From Siphonodentalium dalli (lineage: Eukaryota; Mollusca; Scaphopoda; Gadilida; Siphonodentaliidae), in NCBI GenBank assembly GCA_032622095.1, contig CP136068.1, forward strand, positions 4,875,314 through 4,939,313: a stretch of 64,000 nucleotides of DNA. The letters run 5' to 3'. A program made the translations under genes and the position numbers. Shown here one piece after another: positions 61,969 to 64,000 of this stretch. Numbering within the stretch: position 1 is the first letter of the stretch; each line of letters opens with the position of its first letter. The notes under the pieces were generated by a model. The model had not been told where the DNA came from, did no database searches, and worked only from the letters and a program-made list of their open reading frames with translations.

Positions 61969-64000
61969 TTATTATTATTATTATACTGGACACTTTTGCA
62001 ACCCTTATTACTCGAAAAGTACCAGGAGTAGCACACTAAAACTTGGTACGTATCTTGGGATCAAAGAGTTGTATGCCATCGTCGCATAACGAATATTGTC
62101 CGCGTTTTCCCCGAGGAGTTATCTCCCTTTATTTGAAAAAATGTCATTTTATTATCTCGGAAATTATAAGAAGCAGAGCATCGAAAATTAGACCGTATGC
62201 ACATCTCGATATGCACTACTGCCCACGGGCATAAAAACTTGGGTCCGCCCTTTCCCTGAAGAGTTACCGCCCATAGTTGGCAAACCTCTATTTTATTGTA
62301 CTCTGTTGTCCTCCCGTATCATTCCAGATAACTGTATTTGGTTTTTGTAGTCGTGTTGACCGTTGTCAGCTTAGTCCGAGGAAGAAAATTTGACAGGGTT
62401 GGACATATATTTTTACACTGGGGTGGGGGCAATATTTTCGCAATTTTTTTTTATTATTGACATTCATCTATTTAAGTATGTAGATTCCCTGAACGAAAAC
62501 AAACCCATACCGGAAAGGATTTTTGTAATCCGAGAAGAAATGCAAGAGTTACGGGCCCTCAAAGTTTGCAAGTGTCGGTCCCATGTGCTTGTGACCCTAT
62601 CTCCTCCGAAGATGTCGAACTTTGGATGTCGTCTGATATCCCAGTGCGTGCGGTCTGAAGAGAGCACGCGATGGGCCAAATTTTGCCAGTGTCGGTTCAG
62701 TGTTGTGGGTCAGGGGAGGGGTGGTCCGGGGTACCAATTTTGTATTCTTCTCCGAATCGGATGAAACTTGGAATATAACATCCATACCGCCAACCGATCT
62801 AGAAACTGAAAGAATTTCGAAAATCCATTGAAAAATGTCAGAGTTGTGGGCCTTCAAACAATGCAAATTTGGCCCCATATGCTTGTGATCACATCTCCTC
62901 CGAAGATGTCAAACTTTGGATGTCAACTGATACGCCAATGCGTGCGGTCTGAAGAGAGCACGCGATGAGCCAAATTTTGCCAGTGTCGGTTCAGTGTTGT
63001 GGGTCAGGGGAGGGGTGGTCCGGGGTACCAAAATTTATTTCGTCTCCGAATCATATGAAACTTGATATATAACATATACCATACACGTTGATCATAAAAC
63101 TGAAAACAGATTGTAAATCCGTTAAAAAATGGCGGAGATTTGGGCCCTCAAACTTTGAATGTGGGCCCGTATTCTTTCCAATAAACAAAATGTTATTCGT
63201 CTCTGAATCAGACAAAATTTATAACAAATAATCAATGTAAGTAGCTGATCACAATACTCAAAACAATTTTTAAATCCATTGGAAAATAACGGAGTTACGG
63301 GCTCTCAAAATTCGCATTTTGGGCCGGGTTTGACTATTTCCCAATCCCGTCACCCAATTTCGAGGCAGGGGTGGGGTCACTCCCAAACACTTGAGATCAA
63401 CCCACACATGTTAAGGGAAAGATATAATCATCCTAATTCATATTTTCCGTCCCTTAACTGCGATTTATTGAGCTCATGATTTGCCCTATTATTATACTTC
63501 CATGGTGTAACCAAGGAAGTATATTGTTTTTCTACTGCGGCCGTTTTCTGTTTAATTGGAAATACTCAGAAACTAATGGGAGGAGGACCGCGAAATCTCT
63601 AGCGAATGTAGGCATCTAAGGTCTACTAAAAATAATGCTATCCGGATGTTGGTCCAATATATTTTGACAGAGTTATGGCCCTTTTTCGATTATTTTTCAT
63701 TATTATTATTATTATTATTATTATACTGGACACTTTTGCAACCCTTATTACTCGAAAAGTACCAGGAGTAGCACACTAAAACTTGGTACGTATCTTGGGA
63801 TCAAAGAGTTGTATGCCATCGTCGCATAACGAATATTGTCCGCGTTTTCCCCGAGGAGTTATCTCCCTTTATTTGAAAAAATGTCATTTTATTATCTCGG
63901 AAATTATAAGAAGCAGAGCATCGAAAATTAGACCGTATGCACATCTCGATATGCACTACTGCCCACGGGCATAAAAACTTGGGTCCGCCCTTTCCCTGAA
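61969..64000 (+). repeat. A-satellite block 4 (one unit and the start of a second)
   Basis: Units start at 61985 and 63725 (step 1740). The block resumes directly after insert 4's CTAG and runs off the right edge. Both units carry the CTTGGGATC variant. Confidence 0.9.

Noticed and set aside
18039-64000. Tandem gene cluster such as rDNA or histone genes
   Set aside because: The unit length invites the idea, but no rRNA, 5S or histone sequence was recognised in A or B.
18039-64000. CRISPR-like or prokaryotic array
   Set aside because: Repeats are kilobase-scale with no spacer structure, and all context is eukaryotic.

Overview
This is eukaryotic DNA, most likely from a bivalve mollusc. The inference rests on one intact rolling-circle transposon gene of the Helentron type that is common in aquatic invertebrates, on long AT-rich intergenic DNA without bacterial gene density, and on many interspersed repeats built around the phrase GAGTTATGGCCC together with gtccgtccgtc-type tracts, which I know from bivalve genomes. 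I cannot name the species. There are no CRISPR arrays or operons and I see no host gene.

Layout. Positions 1-4683 hold one long open frame, cut by the left edge of the window, coding for a Helentron protein: Rep (HUH/Y2 nuclease), SF1 Pif1-type helicase and a C-terminal EEP-type endonuclease. Positions 4684-17994 are non-coding, with degenerate interspersed repeats, a terminal-inverted-repeat element at 6262-6731, small fold-backs and several repeats that begin with a palindrome. From 18039 to the window end lies a satellite of a 1740-1744 bp unit ('A unit'), about 24 kb in total and seen as four blocks (18039-21520, 24147-37455, 43057-48278, 61969-64000).

The A blocks are separated by three inserts (21521-24146, 37456-43056, 48279-61968). 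Each insert starts with a 30-31 nt hairpin of the type TATACTTCCAT...ATGGAAGTATA. Each ends with a copy of the right-hand arm (ATGGAAGTAT), a second short palindrome, and CTAG. A fourth such right end lies at 17995-18038, directly before the first A block. Every insert sits exactly in the (TTA)n tract at the start of an A unit, so the satellite phase is kept across it. This is the layout expected of non-autonomous Helentron-associated elements (HINE, DINE-1 and pearl-like): 5' hairpin, short block, TTA microsatellite, core tandem repeats with the last copy truncated, unique tail, 3' subterminal repeat, hairpin, CTAG.

The striking point is scale and nesting. The last insert is 13.7 kb and carries its own array of a second, related 1730 bp unit ('B unit', six full copies and a partial one, virtually identical). 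Both A and B units themselves contain the 5' terminal hairpin and its 220 bp block, so the satellite looks like a concatemer of the left part of the same class of element. Below that scale the units show a roughly 145-150 bp rhythm. A working model, which is inference: Helentron proteins like the one at the left edge mobilise these elements by rolling-circle replication, and head-to-tail copying from the 5' hairpin through the TTA tract has built satellites in which later elements keep landing at the same TTA tract.
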